A DNA stretch of 64,000 bases from DAHUXN01 sp963811805 (GCA_963811805.1 CAWESU010000001.1:2790001-2854000), one strand, 5' to 3'. Shown: positions 23,558-32,249, counted from the first letter of the stretch. A program made the numbers and translations. Notes: generated by a model not told the origin, from the sequence alone.

Positions 23558-24586
23558 ATGAAAGCAGTGATCTTCACCCAGCACGGCGGCCCGGAAGTCC
23601 TCACCTACACCGACGTCCCCGATCCTCGCCCGCGCCCCGACGAAGTCCTCGTCCGCGTCCGCGCCTGCGCCTTGAACCATCTCGATCTTTTCATTCGCAA
23701 AGGCATTCCCGGCATTCAAATCCCCATGCCGCACATCAACGGCAGCGACATCTCCGGAGAAATCGCCGCCGTCGGCGAACTCGTCACCGGCATCGCCCCC
23801 GGCGAAAAAGTCCTTCTCCAGCCCGGCATCTCCTGCGGACGCTGCGCCGCCTGCCTCGCCGGCAACGACAATCTCTGCCGCAAATATACGCTCCTCGGCT
23901 ATCTCGTCCCCGGAGGCTACGCCGAATACGTCTGCGCCCCCGCGCGCAACGCCGTCCCCATGCCCGCCGGCCTTTCTTTCGAAGAGGCCGCCGCCATTCC
24001 TCTTGTTTTCCTCACCGCCTGGCACATGCTCGTCACCCGCGCCAAACTTCAGCCCGGCGAAGAGGTCCTCATCCTCGGCGGAGGCAGCGGCGTCGGCACC
24101 GCCGGAATCCAAATCGCCAAACTTCTCGGCGCGCGCGTCATCACCACCGTCGGCAGCGACGAAAAAGCCGAAAAAACTCGCGCCCTCGGCGCCGACGAAG
24201 TCATCGTCCACACCCGCCAGCAAATCAACGCCGAAGTGAAGCGCATCACCAACAAGCGCGGCGTCGACGTCGTCTTCGAACACGTCGGCGAAGCCACCTG
24301 GCCGCAAAGCGTCGCCTCTCTCGCCGTTAACGGCCGCCTCGTCACCTGCGGTGCCACCACCGGCTTCGACGCCAAAATCGATCTGCGCTTCCTCTTCAGC
24401 CGCCATCTCTCCATTCTCGGCTCTTACATGGGCAGCAAAGCCGAACTCTTCCCCGTCCTCGACCTCGTCTCCCGCAAACTCCTCCATCCCGTCCTCGACA
24501 AAATTTTCCCCCTCGCCGACGCCCGCGCCGCCCACGAGCGCCTCGAATCCCGCGAACAATTCGGCAAAATCGTGCTGAAAGTGTAA
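23558..24586 (+). CDS. Zinc-binding MDR/quinone oxidoreductase-family dehydrogenase
   Basis: The 342-residue protein is a medium-chain dehydrogenase. It has an N-terminal GroES-like domain, a structural-zinc cysteine set (SCGRCAACLAGNDNLCRK, four Cys near residues 92-108) and a Rossmann motif LILGGGSGVGTAGIQIAKLL. The catalytic-zinc Cys is replaced by Asn (ACALNHLD), so it is likely a zinc-structural but not zinc-catalytic reductase, closer to quinone or enoyl reductases. GGAGG lies just before the ATG. The third codon positions are extremely C-rich. Confidence 0.85.
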   Translation: MKAVIFTQHGGPEVLTYTDVPDPRPRPDEVLVRVRACALNHLDLFIRKGIPGIQIPMPHINGSDISGEIAAVGELVTGIAPGEKVLLQPGISCGRCAACLAGNDNLCRKYTLLGYLVPGGYAEYVCAPARNAVPMPAGLSFEEAAAIPLVFLTAWHMLVTRAKLQPGEEVLILGGGSGVGTAGIQIAKLLGARVITTVGSDEKAEKTRALGADEVIVHTRQQINAEVKRITNKRGVDVVFEHVGEATWPQSVASLAVNGRLVTCGATTGFDAKIDLRFLFSRHLSILGSYMGSKAELFPVLDLVSRKLLHPVLDKIFPLADARAAHERLESREQFGKIVLKV

Positions 24587-25019
24587 GGCTGCGGCGTTAC
24601 TCCCGCCCGATGGCCTCCCCCGTGCAAATATTTGCACGGGCGACACTGTAGAAACGTTCCAGCCCACGCAGAAAATACCCCTTTAGCTGGTCTGCGGTCG
24701 AACTGTAACTTAATGAAATATAAAGACATAACAGAATTGCCGAGCTTGGTACTATACGTGCCCAAAATGGAACGGCGCATTGGCCTGCCGAGTGGCCGAG
24801 CCCGCCTGTTCTCGGAAGTGATTACCGAGGACCTCATTTGTTCGAGCCCGTCTCGAACACGGCGCGAGCGCCCAGCTCCAAGGCCGGTTCCAGTGGCCGG
24901 ACAAGTTGTTTCGGGGCTTCTACGAGGCAGTAGCTGACGACCATTTGAAATGGGAGCGCCTGCGAGGCGCGCAATAGCCGTGCAGTTTGCGAGCCTGCGT
25001 GTAGGGAACCGGAACCTCG
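24587..25019. other. Intergenic region with a perfect 22-bp palindrome
   Basis: The region holds no convincing gene; a 75-codon frame from 24713 has no ribosome site or recognisable motif. At 24619-24640 CCCGTGCAAAT and ATTTGCACGGG form a perfect palindrome 32 bases after the dehydrogenase stop. It lacks a T-tract and may be a dispersed palindromic repeat or an operator. Confidence 0.6.
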
Positions 25020-26774
25020 ATGACCGCTGACCTCAGTGTCACCTTAGGCCTTAAAGGAACGGCGATCAAAACGCTCTCTACGCGTGTGTCCTCGTCCGAA
25101 AATTCCACCACCGCAGCCAGCGCACTGTCCCGATTCCGCTCAAATTTCCTCATCTGGCTCATTCTCTTAGTACCGGTTCTTTGCCTTCAATGGTATGACC
25201 ACGCTTTTCTCGGTGAATTCGGCGGCTACCCGGACGAGCCCGCCCATTATGTTACGGGGCTAATGTTTCACGATTATTTTGCCAGCCTGCACTACTTCTC
25301 GCCGTTACAGTTCGCCGAGAATTACTATGTCCATTACCCTAAAGTAGGCATCGGCCATTGGCCTCCCGTTTTCTATCTCCTACAAGCGTTCTGGACCCTG
25401 ATCTTTTCCACCTCGCACGCGTCGCTGATGGTACTCATGGCCGCTCTCTCGGCGTTGCTTGCTCTCACTTTGTACCGCATGCTCCGGGACACGCTTGGCC
25501 GTCCCATTTCCCTCGCCGCGGCATTCGTCCTTCTGGCCATCCCCGCCGTGCAGACGCAGGCGGGAATGCTTATGGCCGATATTCCCGTGGCGCTTTTCTG
25601 TCTGCTTGCCACCTGGAGTTTCGCCCGATTCCTGGACACCGAACGCTCCGCCGACGTTCTTCGCTTCGGCGCCTTCTCTGCCCTTGCCATCATGACCAAA
25701 GGCAGCGCCTTCGCCCTTGTCCTGGTCCCGTTGATTGCCATTCCTCTCTCGCGCAAATGGAATCTCTGGCGGCGCCCCGCGCCCTGGGCTTCTGCCGCGA
25801 TTGTCCTGGTGATCTGCGGACCCTGGTATTGGCTCACTCGCAGGATGCTGTCCGGAAGCTGGGAACCGGATCACTCCGGTTGGTCGAGCATCGCTCTCTT
25901 TTACCTCAAGCACACTTTCGGAATGCTGGGCTGGGGCCTGGCCATTTTGGCGCTCGTCGGCATCCTCGTCGTCTGCCGTGAATTTTTGCGCTCGCCGAAA
26001 GTAAATGGTCTGTGGGCTTCCCTCATTGGACTCGCCGCCGGCATGTTCATTCTCCTTGTCACCATTCCCACGGGCCTGGACGACCGCTATCTTTCGCCGG
26101 TGATTCCCGTTGCCGTGGCCTTCGCCGCCTTGGGAGCCAGCTACATCGCTTCGAAATTGCCGGCAAAGTGGCCCTCTGCGCCGGCGAGTGTCGCACTTCT
26201 CGTTTTGTGCTTTGTTTTCACCGGCCTCAGATTCCCGCGCGCGGTTTCGCACGGCTACGGAGCCGTGGCGCAGATGCTCGTCTCCGATCCCCTGCTCGAC
26301 CACTCGGTGATTCTGGTTTCCTCCGACGTAATCGGCGAGGGCATGCTCATCTCCCAGATTGCCATGCGCGACCGCCGCCCCGGCCACATTGTCCTGCGCG
26401 CCAACGAAGTCCTCGCGCGCAGCGATTGGAACGGCGCCAATTACCGCCTCTTTTTCTCTGCCCCGCAAGAACTCGAGCGTTATTTGGAATCCATCCCGGT
26501 TCGCGCCGTCGTAATTTCTCTGGCCACGCCGGACGCTCCGCTTCAGCCCCACCAGGCCCTCCTCAGCCAGACGCTGGCAGCCGACGCTGCAAATTGGAAA
26601 CTACAAGGGACCTACCCTTCCTGGCGAAAAGGTGTCGAGTACCCTGACTCTCTTCAAGTTTATCTGCTTCGCGGCCATTTCGGAGGCGGCAGCCTGATTC
26701 ACATCGACATGCGGCGCATGCTCGGCCGCGTCTTCACCCTCCGGCCAGAGACTCCGCCCGCCGCCTCGCAGTAG
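25020..26774 (+). CDS. GT-C fold membrane glycosyltransferase (GT39/ArnT-like)
   Basis: The 584-residue protein has about eleven hydrophobic helices. Its first extracytoplasmic loop carries the acidic motif GGYPDEPAHYVTG (Asp-Glu near residues 72-73), the catalytic signature of PMT/ArnT-type enzymes that transfer sugars from polyprenyl-phosphate donors, and a following VGIGHWPPVFYLLQAFW segment. The C-terminal ~130 residues are soluble and extracytoplasmic. Acceptor and sugar are unknown. The start has no clear ribosome site. Confidence 0.8.
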   Translation: MTADLSVTLGLKGTAIKTLSTRVSSSENSTTAASALSRFRSNFLIWLILLVPVLCLQWYDHAFLGEFGGYPDEPAHYVTGLMFHDYFASLHYFSPLQFAENYYVHYPKVGIGHWPPVFYLLQAFWTLIFSTSHASLMVLMAALSALLALTLYRMLRDTLGRPISLAAAFVLLAIPAVQTQAGMLMADIPVALFCLLATWSFARFLDTERSADVLRFGAFSALAIMTKGSAFALVLVPLIAIPLSRKWNLWRRPAPWASAAIVLVICGPWYWLTRRMLSGSWEPDHSGWSSIALFYLKHTFGMLGWGLAILALVGILVVCREFLRSPKVNGLWASLIGLAAGMFILLVTIPTGLDDRYLSPVIPVAVAFAALGASYIASKLPAKWPSAPASVALLVLCFVFTGLRFPRAVSHGYGAVAQMLVSDPLLDHSVILVSSDVIGEGMLISQIAMRDRRPGHIVLRANEVLARSDWNGANYRLFFSAPQELERYLESIPVRAVVISLATPDAPLQPHQALLSQTLAADAANWKLQGTYPSWRKGVEYPDSLQVYLLRGHFGGGSLIHIDMRRMLGRVFTLRPETPPAASQ

Positions 26775-26911
26775 CCATCTTGAGCCTTCTCTGCTCCTGT
26801 CCTTACGGCCAAGTTCTTCTTTGGGGTCAGCCGGTTCACTCTGTACTACAACGCCTTCTATCTCAGCAGTAATGTCAAAGTTGACAGATTCTCGGATCCC
26901 CCGGAGGCCCC

Positions 26912-27025
26912 ATGCGCCAGCGCATCTTTGTTGCCCTTTCGATTCTCCCCTTAATCGTTTCCTCCATCCAAACCGACGGCCTCGCCTTTCCGCCCGACAA
27001 CACCTTTCGCGGCGCCGCCAACTAA
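26912..27025 (+). CDS. Small exported-looking peptide, upstream-coupled
   Basis: A 37-codon frame reads MRQRIFVALSILPLIVSSIQ and ends FRGAAN. It has a strong GGAGG site five bases before the ATG and a signal-peptide-like N-terminus. Its TAA overlaps the ATG of the next gene (TAATG), so it could couple translation of that frameshifted gene. No family is recognised. Confidence 0.45.
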   Translation: MRQRIFVALSILPLIVSSIQTDGLAFPPDNTFRGAAN

Positions 27026-27788
27026 TGTGGAATTATCTCCTCGGACCAATCTTCGCGCTCTTGCCGAAACGCTGGCGGCAGGCGCTGCCGTTCTTGCGAT
27101 CCGCACCCTGGGCAAAGGCCGCGCTGGTCAGCGGACTCGCGGAGTTTTTGGCGCAATCATTGCCCTCGGTTACTGGTATATGTACGCCATGACCAACTGG
27201 GTGAATCACGCCGTGGGTTCCGCGTTGGCCGGAAAACTCGGCCCGGGCATCACCGTGCAAGAAATTGGAGGCGTCGCGTTATCCGTGTGGGCCACGCATC
27301 CTCTGACGCTGCTGATTGGGTACTTCATCGCGGAAGGAGCGGTGCGGTTTTCTGCCGTATTTTCGGGCGAAGCGGTGGGCACATTGCCGCTCTTTCTATG
27401 CGACCAGATTCTGTTTGGCCTTTTTCGTGATCGCGACGCTGCGGATTCCCGAGAGACGGAAAGCGCCCCTGGAAACGCTCGCTCGTTTTTTTCCGCGATT
27501 CACGCACGCGTGTTGTCGTCGATCACCCCCGAGCTCTGCGACCAGATCTGCCCGTGCACCGACGAATCCGGGGAAACTCTGGAGATTTGCGCTTCGCGGC
27601 AAAAGAAGGACTGGACTCCGCCGCGCGTGATTCGCTTCGACGGCGCGTACTACAGTCTGGAATCGTGTTCGGCCGGCGTCGGCGCCAGGCCGTTCCGTTA
27701 TATGCTGCGCCGCCTGGCGATAGGAGTTTCCGGACGAACCGTGCTGATCTACGACCCGCCCGACGCCGTTTCCGTAAGCCCGCGATAA
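27025..27788 (+). pseudogene. Membrane protein gene with a single-base frameshift
   Basis: The frame starting at 27025 (MWNYLLGPIFALLPKRWRQA) runs well until GLAEF at 27147, but coherent coding then continues one frame over from 27150 (GAIIALGYWYMYAMTNWVNH). The switch is at the five-T run 27145-27149; six T would restore one continuous frame of about 254 residues. The product has membrane helices near its middle and a soluble C-terminus with several Cys (ELCDQICPCTDESGE). A real mutation, an assembly error or a programmed shift are all possible. The family is not recognised. Confidence 0.6.
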
Positions 27789-27843
27789 ACGTCCTTTCCT
27801 TTCGCGCCTGCCCCGGATGTTCCTGCGGGGCGCTCACCCGCGC

Positions 27844-27895
27844 GACTGGTGTCAGGATCTGCTGTTCGCTGTTTGGCTTGTCGTCATTCCGAACC
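27844..27895 (+). repeat. Dispersed repeat, copy 1 of class B
   Basis: This roughly 52-base unit, with core ATCTGCTGTTCGCTGTTTGG, recurs at 28287-28339 with only two or three differences. Confidence 0.8.
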
Positions 27896-28059
27896 GGCCG
27901 TAGTCTGGCCGTGTGAGGAATCTGCTTTCGCCTTTTTGGAGTGCGGCGGTCCGCTTCGCGGACTCCGGCGCAGCCGGAGCTCGACGCCGCTTTGCCTTCG
28001 TAGCAGTTTTGCTTTTGCTGGCTCGTCACTCGCCACTTGTCACTCGTCACTGTTTTTAC

Positions 28060-28085
28060 GTAGGGGCGGGCTTTAGCCCCGCCCG
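28060..28085. repeat. REP-like palindrome, second copy
   Basis: Identical over 26 bases to 20076-20101 inside the mocA-like gene; here non-coding. Confidence 0.85.
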
Positions 28086-28162
28086 CCTTGCCTTGGGTGT
28101 CATCCTGAGCGTAGCGCCCTTTGCGCAGCGAAGTCCGTTGTGTGGACTCCGGACGCTTCTGC

Positions 28163-28214
28163 GGAGGATCTCGCCTCGACGCTCTTGCCGTTGCCTCCGT
28201 AGGGGCGCTGCTTG
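28163..28214 (+). repeat. Dispersed repeat, copy 1 of class D
   Basis: A 52-base unit with core CTCGCCTCGACGCTCTTGCC recurs at 28410-28461 with about three differences; both copies end in GGGGCGCTGCTTG. Confidence 0.8.
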
Positions 28215-28286
28215 CTGCGCCCGCGCGACTCTCCGTGTCGCGTCTTCACTCTTAGGGTTGTCATCCCGAACCCAGTCGCGCCTCGC

Positions 28287-28339
28287 GACTGGTGTGAGGG
28301 ATCTGCTGTTCGCTGTTTGGTTTGTCGTCATTCCGAACC
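28287..28339 (+). repeat. Dispersed repeat, copy 2 of class B
   Basis: Near-identical to 27844-27895 and followed by the same CATTCCGAACC word. Confidence 0.8.
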
Positions 28340-28409
28340 CAGCCCGCTGTTGTTGCGGGATGTCGGTGAGGAACCTGCTTCTGTTTTAGGCTCTCATCCT
28401 GAGCGCAGC

Positions 28410-28461
28410 GGAGGACCTCGCCTCGACGCTCTTGCCGTTGCCCTCGTAGGGGCGCTGCTTG
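28410..28461 (+). repeat. Dispersed repeat, copy 2 of class D
   Basis: Near-identical to 28163-28214, 247 bases away. Confidence 0.8.
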
Positions 28462-28831
28462 TTTGCCCTGAGGAACGAAGGGAACCGGCCGTACTCCGGT
28501 CGTGTGAGGTCCGTCGTTTGGATTCCGGCGCACCTCAAGACCGGAGAATCTGCTGTTGGTTGCCTTTGTAGCGCAGACCTGCGCCGTCCAGGTCTGCGGC
28601 TTTTCGAGGACGGCACGGCTTTTTACGCTGACGAAGGAAGCGCAGCCGTGCCGTAAGACAGCGACAAACGTCCCCTTCCTTTTGCGCGCTTCACCCGCGC
28701 GACGCAGTCGATTTACATTTGAATGGCGGCGAGGTGTGATGAATAGTTTGGGCCGGGCCCCTCGCCTTCTGTGTGATATTGTGTAGCGAGTACCGATAAG
28801 TGCCGTACTCAACCGGCTACCAGGGGCGCAG

Positions 28832-29683
28832 ATGGCAAAGATATCTGTGATCGACGACGACCTTGCCTCGGAACTAATGGTGGAGAACCTTGGGCATCGC
28901 GGGCACGACGTGCGCCGTTATTCGTCAGCAGATGAGGCATTGAAAGACATTGAAAGCATAGCCAAAAGCGACCTTATTATCTTGGACCTCATCATGCCCC
29001 ACGTAGAGGGCCTGTCCGGCTCTAGCCCCGACGGAGCGCGTTGCATAGGGATGTTGGTGTTCCGCGAATTGCGCAAGCGTCGCGCGGAATTACCGATCTT
29101 GGTGTTCACTGCAAACCAGGACCCCACATTGATCGATGTAATCGATGCAGACAAAAACGCTCGATACATTTCAAAGTGGTCCGCACCAAAGTTTCACGAC
29201 TTCGTAGCCACCGTGCACGGGATGCTCGGCACGGAACCCCAGCCCTCTCCTCCGAGGGTGTTCATCGTGCATGGCCATGACGACAAGACCAAACTCGAAG
29301 TAAAGAATTACCTTCAGAATGTCCTGCACTTGCCCGAACCAGTGATCCTTCACGAACAACCAAACATGGGCCGAACGCTGATTGAAAAATTTGAAGATCT
29401 ATCCGTGTGCACGGAGTTGGCCTTCGTGATCCTGACGCCCGATGACCCTCCTGCTGACGTAGATGACGACAACGCCAAGAAACGCCGCGCCAGACAAAAC
29501 GTAATCCTCGAATTGGGCTTTTTTCTCGGCAAGCTCGGCAGGCGATCCGGGCGGATATTTCTGCTGCGCAAGGGACCGATCGAGATTCCTTCCGACCTCA
29601 GCGGTGTCGTCTACATCGATATTACTGGCGGCATTGAAGCTTCAGGCGAGCAGATACGCCGAGAGATGAAGGCAATTCAATAA
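28832..29683 (+). CDS. Response-regulator receiver fused to a TIR-like (PF10137/CAP12-type) domain
   Basis: The 283-residue protein has a receiver domain at residues 1-132, with acidic pocket D8-D10, phospho-acceptor Asp52 (LIILDLIMP), Thr93 and Lys115, so it should be phosphorylatable. A short Pro/Ser linker leads to residues 142-265, which match the TIR-like predicted nucleotide-binding domain: PRVFIVHGHDDKTKLEVKNY, then TLIEKFEDL with the conserved Glu186, VILTPDD and RARQNVILELGFFLGKLG. In related Cap12/TIR proteins this domain cleaves NAD+ when activated. The fusion implies phosphorylation-controlled NAD+ cleavage or nucleotide binding. The next gene, 23 bases on, encodes a hybrid histidine kinase. 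No other defence gene is adjacent. Confidence 0.88.
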   Translation: MAKISVIDDDLASELMVENLGHRGHDVRRYSSADEALKDIESIAKSDLIILDLIMPHVEGLSGSSPDGARCIGMLVFRELRKRRAELPILVFTANQDPTLIDVIDADKNARYISKWSAPKFHDFVATVHGMLGTEPQPSPPRVFIVHGHDDKTKLEVKNYLQNVLHLPEPVILHEQPNMGRTLIEKFEDLSVCTELAFVILTPDDPPADVDDDNAKKRRARQNVILELGFFLGKLGRRSGRIFLLRKGPIEIPSDLSGVVYIDITGGIEASGEQIRREMKAIQ

Positions 29684-29706
29684 ACGAACACCTAGAGGAC
29701 ACCGCC

Positions 29707-30936
29707 GTGACTGAACCTACGTTGACTGACCTGCAGTCCCAGATCCGCAACCTCAGAGAGCAGCTCGACCGAGTCAATCGTGAACGTATTCAATATCTCC
29801 AGAATGTCTCTCACCAGCTAGTCGCTCCGCTAAATGCCATCAAGTGGCATATCGAAAACTTAACTGAGGCGCGGGTCGGCATCGAGCGTGGGAAGAAAGT
29901 GCTTCGTTCCGTCTACTCACAAGCCACCCTCGCGGTACACTTAGCCAAGAATTTTTCGCTGATGTCCAACCTAGAAGCTGATCACAATCTAAGCGCACTC
30001 CGTGAGCCCTTGCAAGCCGTTGACCTCTGCCAACTGCTCATTAATCTTGCCGACGATTTCCAGCCGCAAGGATGGGACAAGAACATCCAAATTGGAGTAA
30101 GCGACAAACCGCTGGAAGACGCGCCCGAGGTATTGGTCATCAAGCCCTTGGTCAGCCAAGTATTCAGCAACATAATCGAAAACGCAGTCAAATACTCGAA
30201 AGATCGATCCATAATAGAAATCGATGGTGCCTACCTCCCAAAAAGCGATTCGGTGGCTGTGAACATCCGAAATCGCGGTATACCGCTCAGACCGCCAGAT
30301 GCAACCCGAATCTTTGAACGTGGATACCGAACATTGGAGGCCAAGAACTTATACCCAGCGGGAACAGGTTTCGGCCTCTACATTGCTAAGAGGATCGTCG
30401 AGCTCCACGAAGGCACAGTTTCCGCTTCGACGACCCCACTAGGGCAAGTCACGTTCACTGTAACCTACCTGTTCGTGCCCTGGAAGGAAAGGCGAGGGTA
30501 CGTGGTCCAAAAGACGGTCCTCCTGGTCGATGACGAGCAATCGTATCTTGAGGCACTTGACGACGCACTGACGCACGAGGGCTTTCGCGTTCTCAAGGCT
30601 CGTGACGTTGCTGGGGCGCTTGAAATCCTCGGCCGAGAGAGGATTGACCTCATATCGATCGACATCATGCTCTCTCCCGGGGCAGGCCTGGAGGGAGCCG
30701 TGACCTCTCAGAATGCGGGCGTTTACCTTTGCGAGCAAGTCGCAAGCAACTATCCCGCGCTTCACGCCTTCTGCCTTAGCGTCGTCACGGACCCTGCGAC
30801 AATTCGGCGCGTGCAGGATCTTGGGGTCCGATTTCTTCGCAAGGGTGAGACGCCTTTGCGGACAGTCTTAAGTATGATGAAGTCCCGGCTTACAGGTACC
30901 GCGTATTCGACGCAGCGCAACAAAACGAGCCACTAG
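29707..30936 (+). CDS. Soluble hybrid histidine kinase (HisKA-HATPase-REC)
   Basis: The 409-residue protein starts at GTG 29707 with AGAGGA upstream. Residues 5-34 form a coiled coil; the H-box has His36 (NVSHQLVAPLNAI); the ATPase has an N-box at 152-163 (SNIIENAVKY, Asn159) and a G2 box GTGFGLYIAKRIVELHEG. The G1 box is altered (IRNRGIPL instead of D-x-G-x-G). A C-terminal receiver (about 268-395) has Asp319 and Lys379. No membrane helix or sensor domain is present, so the signal must reach it inside the cell or via a partner. It is the obvious phosphodonor for the upstream REC-TIR protein. Confidence 0.88.
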   Translation: MTEPTLTDLQSQIRNLREQLDRVNRERIQYLQNVSHQLVAPLNAIKWHIENLTEARVGIERGKKVLRSVYSQATLAVHLAKNFSLMSNLEADHNLSALREPLQAVDLCQLLINLADDFQPQGWDKNIQIGVSDKPLEDAPEVLVIKPLVSQVFSNIIENAVKYSKDRSIIEIDGAYLPKSDSVAVNIRNRGIPLRPPDATRIFERGYRTLEAKNLYPAGTGFGLYIAKRIVELHEGTVSASTTPLGQVTFTVTYLFVPWKERRGYVVQKTVLLVDDEQSYLEALDDALTHEGFRVLKARDVAGALEILGRERIDLISIDIMLSPGAGLEGAVTSQNAGVYLCEQVASNYPALHAFCLSVVTDPATIRRVQDLGVRFLRKGETPLRTVLSMMKSRLTGTAYSTQRNKTSH

Positions 30937-31056
30937 CAGCGCAAGCGCCAGACGCCCGACCCTGCGTCCGATTTTCCTTGCTTCTTAGTTAACTCTGTGG
31001 TACACATATCCCGCAGTCTGGAAATTCCAGCCTGTGCAGGACTTACACGGAGGCCG

Positions 31057-31086
31057 GCCGCGGCGACGCGGCTTCTTTGGTTTTTT
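31057..31086 (+). terminator. Intrinsic terminator of the REC-TIR/kinase operon
   Basis: GCCGCG-GCGA-CGCGGC forms a perfect 6-bp GC stem with a tetraloop, followed by TTCTTTGGTTTTTT, about 120 bases after the kinase stop. Confidence 0.65.
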
Positions 31087-31438
31087 GAGAGGCTGCTCAA
31101 TGGAGAGGTCGCTTCCATCCCTTGCTCTGAAGACGCCCCGCGGTTCTAATCGGACAGCCGAATCATCGCGGCCTCAGCATGGAGCGCCATTGCAGCCAGT
31201 AACTAACAGAATTAGAGTCACTTATATGATTCAAGGCGAACAAAAGGTTAATCGGTACACAAAACACCAGTCGCAAAATGCTAACTGGCACAAAACAAAT
31301 CACTTCGCAATTTCTAATCGGGACTGAAATGCGGCTTTTTCCATATCACCGTTTCAGCCTTCAGCCGGCTCGAACGGCTCACTTGTCACTGCGCGCGCAA
31401 AGTGCGAAAATGTTCCTTCGCGTACAGGAGACCCGCTG
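31087..31438. other. AT-richer intergenic region
   Basis: About 350 bases between the kinase operon terminator and nuoB. The composition is more AT-rich than flanking genes. A 97-codon frame crossing it (from 31034) overlaps the terminator and has no recognisable motif. A GGAG site just before 31439 belongs to nuoB. I see no RNA gene. Confidence 0.5.
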
Positions 31439-32023
31439 ATGGCCGTGCAACTCGCAAAAGGCGTGACCCTCGAAACGCCCGAAGAAGCCACCAATTTCCT
31501 CAAGGAGGAAGGCATCCTCTTCGCGCAGCTCGACCGCCTCGTCAACTGGGCGCGCCGCAGCTCCATTTGGCCGATGTCCTTCGGCCTAGCCTGCTGCGCC
31601 ATCGAGATGATGTGCTTCGCCGCCTCGCGCTTCGACGTGGCTCGTTTCGGCGCCGAAGTTTTTCGCGGCTCTCCGCGCCAATCCGATTTGATGATCGTCG
31701 CCGGCCGCGTCGCGCAAAAAATGGCACCGGTCATCAAGCAGCTTTACGATCAGATGCCTGAGCCCAAGTGGGTCATCTCCATGGGCGTCTGCGCCACTTC
31801 CGGCGGCGTCTTCAACAACTACGCCGTCGTGCAGGGCGTCAACCAGATCATTCCCGTCGACGTCTACGTTCCCGGCTGCCCGCCCCGCCCCGAGATGCTT
31901 CTCTTCGCGCTCATGCAGCTCCAGCGCAAAATCGACGGCGAGCGCGGCAGCTTCCTCGAAGCCATCAACACCGGCAAAAACCGCAACCCCGGCGACGCCC
32001 CCGGCATCACCTTCAACAACTAA
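31439..32023 (+). CDS. nuoB: NADH-quinone oxidoreductase subunit B-like protein
   Basis: The 194-residue protein has the N2 cluster ligands of NuoB: adjacent Cys in FGLACCAIEMM, Cys in GVCATSGG and Cys in VPGCPPRPE. In complex I, or related hydrogenases, this [4Fe-4S] subunit passes electrons to quinone. It is encoded alone: none of nuoA, C, D or others is next to it, so it may be an extra copy or part of a scattered set. A GGAG site lies eight bases before the ATG. Confidence 0.9.
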   Translation: MAVQLAKGVTLETPEEATNFLKEEGILFAQLDRLVNWARRSSIWPMSFGLACCAIEMMCFAASRFDVARFGAEVFRGSPRQSDLMIVAGRVAQKMAPVIKQLYDQMPEPKWVISMGVCATSGGVFNNYAVVQGVNQIIPVDVYVPGCPPRPEMLLFALMQLQRKIDGERGSFLEAINTGKNRNPGDAPGITFNN

Positions 32024-32130
32024 CCGCGAGAAAAACATGCAACCGGCGACGAAGACTCTAACCCTCGGAGTCAAACTATCGTATCGGCCTCTTTTCTCGA
32101 GAAGTTCAGGTGACGAATTCACTAAGGATG

Positions 32131-32202
32131 GTGGCCTTCTTTCCTATCGCGCCTGCCCCGGACGCCTCTGCGGGGCGTTTCACCCGCGCGAAGTATTCAG
32201 TC
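32131..32202 (+). repeat. Dispersed repeat, class A
   Basis: The sequence CGCGCCTGCCCCGGA followed by CTGCGGGGCG and TTTCACCCGCGCG also occurs near 27806-27845, with only spacer changes, and partly near 28680. The surrounding 32024-32249 has no gene. Confidence 0.7.
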
Positions 32203-32249
32203 CGTTGCGGAGTCCAAATAATGGAAGGCAAATAATTGAAGCTGGACGT

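Larger units (their letters stand above)
27789..28831. other. Gene-free repeat-rich segment
   Basis: About 1 kb without a credible gene; many short frames here encode only repeat-derived peptides. It contains at least four classes of dispersed sequences, listed separately, as well as CATCCTGAGCG and CATTCCGAAC words typical of inter-species dispersed repeats. The last 130 bases (from about 28700) lead into the REC-TIR gene and are AT-richer. Confidence 0.75.

Noticed and set aside
23543..24667. A 374-codon minus-strand open frame rich in Gly, Ala, Glu and Asp
   Set aside because: It is antisense to the MDR dehydrogenase, whose C-rich third positions create the frame; it has no motif or ribosome site.
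24713..24937. A 75-codon frame between the dehydrogenase and glycosyltransferase genes
   Set aside because: It has no ribosome site, no recognisable motif and an Arg/Pro/Ser-rich end typical of chance frames in GC-rich DNA.
25380..26552. A 390-codon minus-strand open frame
   Set aside because: It is antisense to the GT-C glycosyltransferase and low in complexity; the sense protein has clear membrane helices and motifs.
27844..28461. Repeated units considered as a CRISPR array
   Set aside because: There are only two copies per class, the copies are imperfect and irregularly spaced, and there are no cas genes.
28056..28812. Short open frames on both strands, one with RAGLKPAPT
   Set aside because: They are translations of dispersed repeats without ribosome sites or independent motifs.
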